A stretch of 12,768 nt of DNA. Source: Candidatus Levyibacteriota bacterium (GTDB lineage: Bacteria; Patescibacteriota; Microgenomatia; Levybacterales; UBA12049). Every line of letters begins with the position of its first letter. Positions within the stretch are counted from its first letter, which is position 1. The notes under the pieces are model-generated. The model was given only the letters and a program-made list of their open reading frames with translations. It did not search any database and was not told the origin of the DNA. Below, in pieces: positions 12,656 through 12,768 of the stretch. The DNA lies in assembly GCA_023245515.1 (NCBI GenBank), contig JAHFKE010000137.1, positions 1 to 12,768 of the forward strand, given 5' to 3'. The position numbers and the translations under genes are program-made.

Positions 12656-12768
12656 ATGAATATACAGGCGACCAATGGGTGGGATGATTATGAATTGTTG
12701 GATAGTGGTGAAGGCCAGAGACTTGAGAGATTTGGTAAATATACCTTAGTCAGACCAGACCCACAGAT
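12656..12768 (+). CDS. SAM-dependent methyltransferase-like protein, N-terminal part
   Basis: Only the first 37 codons are in the window; the gene continues past the right edge. The visible sequence, with GWDDYELLDSGEGQRLERFG followed by KYTLVRPDPQ, matches the start of a group of class I SAM-dependent methyltransferases related to the rRNA cytosine methyltransferases of the RlmI type. In these, a 'YELLDSG-G-(K/R)LERFG' beta strand motif precedes a conserved 'RP-PQ'. The SAM-binding domain is not visible, so the target (probably RNA) is inferred from the family. The ATG is supported by a -10 box ten bases upstream. Confidence 0.65.
   Translation, partial: MNIQATNGWDDYELLDSGEGQRLERFGKYTLVRPDPQ

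Noticed and set aside
1..12768. CRISPR array, tRNA or rRNA genes
   Set aside because: No regularly spaced repeats, tRNA cloverleaf signatures or rRNA stretches were seen on either strand by reading.

Overview
The window looks like a chromosomal segment of a small-genome bacterium, most likely a candidate-phylum (CPR/Patescibacteria-type) lineage. That placement is inferred from AT-rich, tightly packed genes, many start codons lying 6-12 bases after a TATAAT-like box (leaderless or nearly leaderless mRNAs), a four-helix-bundle 'IVP' gene, and several short proteins I cannot place. TGA is used as a real stop (the ATGA overlap near 7051), so the code is standard and the UGA-recoding lineages are unlikely. 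No rRNA, tRNA or CRISPR array was seen.

Region 1 (about 80-3733) is a complete high-affinity phosphate importer, pstS-pstC-pstA-pstB, read rightward from a TTGACA-type promoter. No phoU or two-component regulator follows. Region 2 (3773-4246) is a four-helix-bundle gene bounded by an imperfect inverted repeat, resembling the intervening sequences that carry such genes in 23S rRNA, but outside rRNA here.

Region 3 (4279-8680) is the most unusual part. The 3' end of uvrB occurs four times in the same orientation: the intact gene at 8681-10678, and truncated copies at 5686-5912, 4870-4972 and 4279-4316. The copies get shorter and more decayed with distance from uvrB. Between them sit unrelated genes: a small membrane protein, an unknown 168-residue protein, and a three-gene module of two RimK-like ATP-grasp ligases divergent from an N-formylglutamate-amidohydrolase-like enzyme. 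The simplest reading is stepwise insertion of new DNA next to the uvrB 3' end, each event leaving the older uvrB tail behind. The ATP-grasp/amidohydrolase module could build and trim an amide- or peptide-linked compound; its substrate is unknown.

Region 4 (8681-12768) holds uvrB (nucleotide excision repair) divergent from an unknown 237-residue protein, then an IS30-family insertion sequence with clear terminal inverted repeats, and finally the start of a SAM-dependent methyltransferase-like gene that runs off the window. Two divergent gene pairs (at 7944/7996 and 10678/10717) have such closely spaced -10 boxes that the opposing promoters probably overlap.
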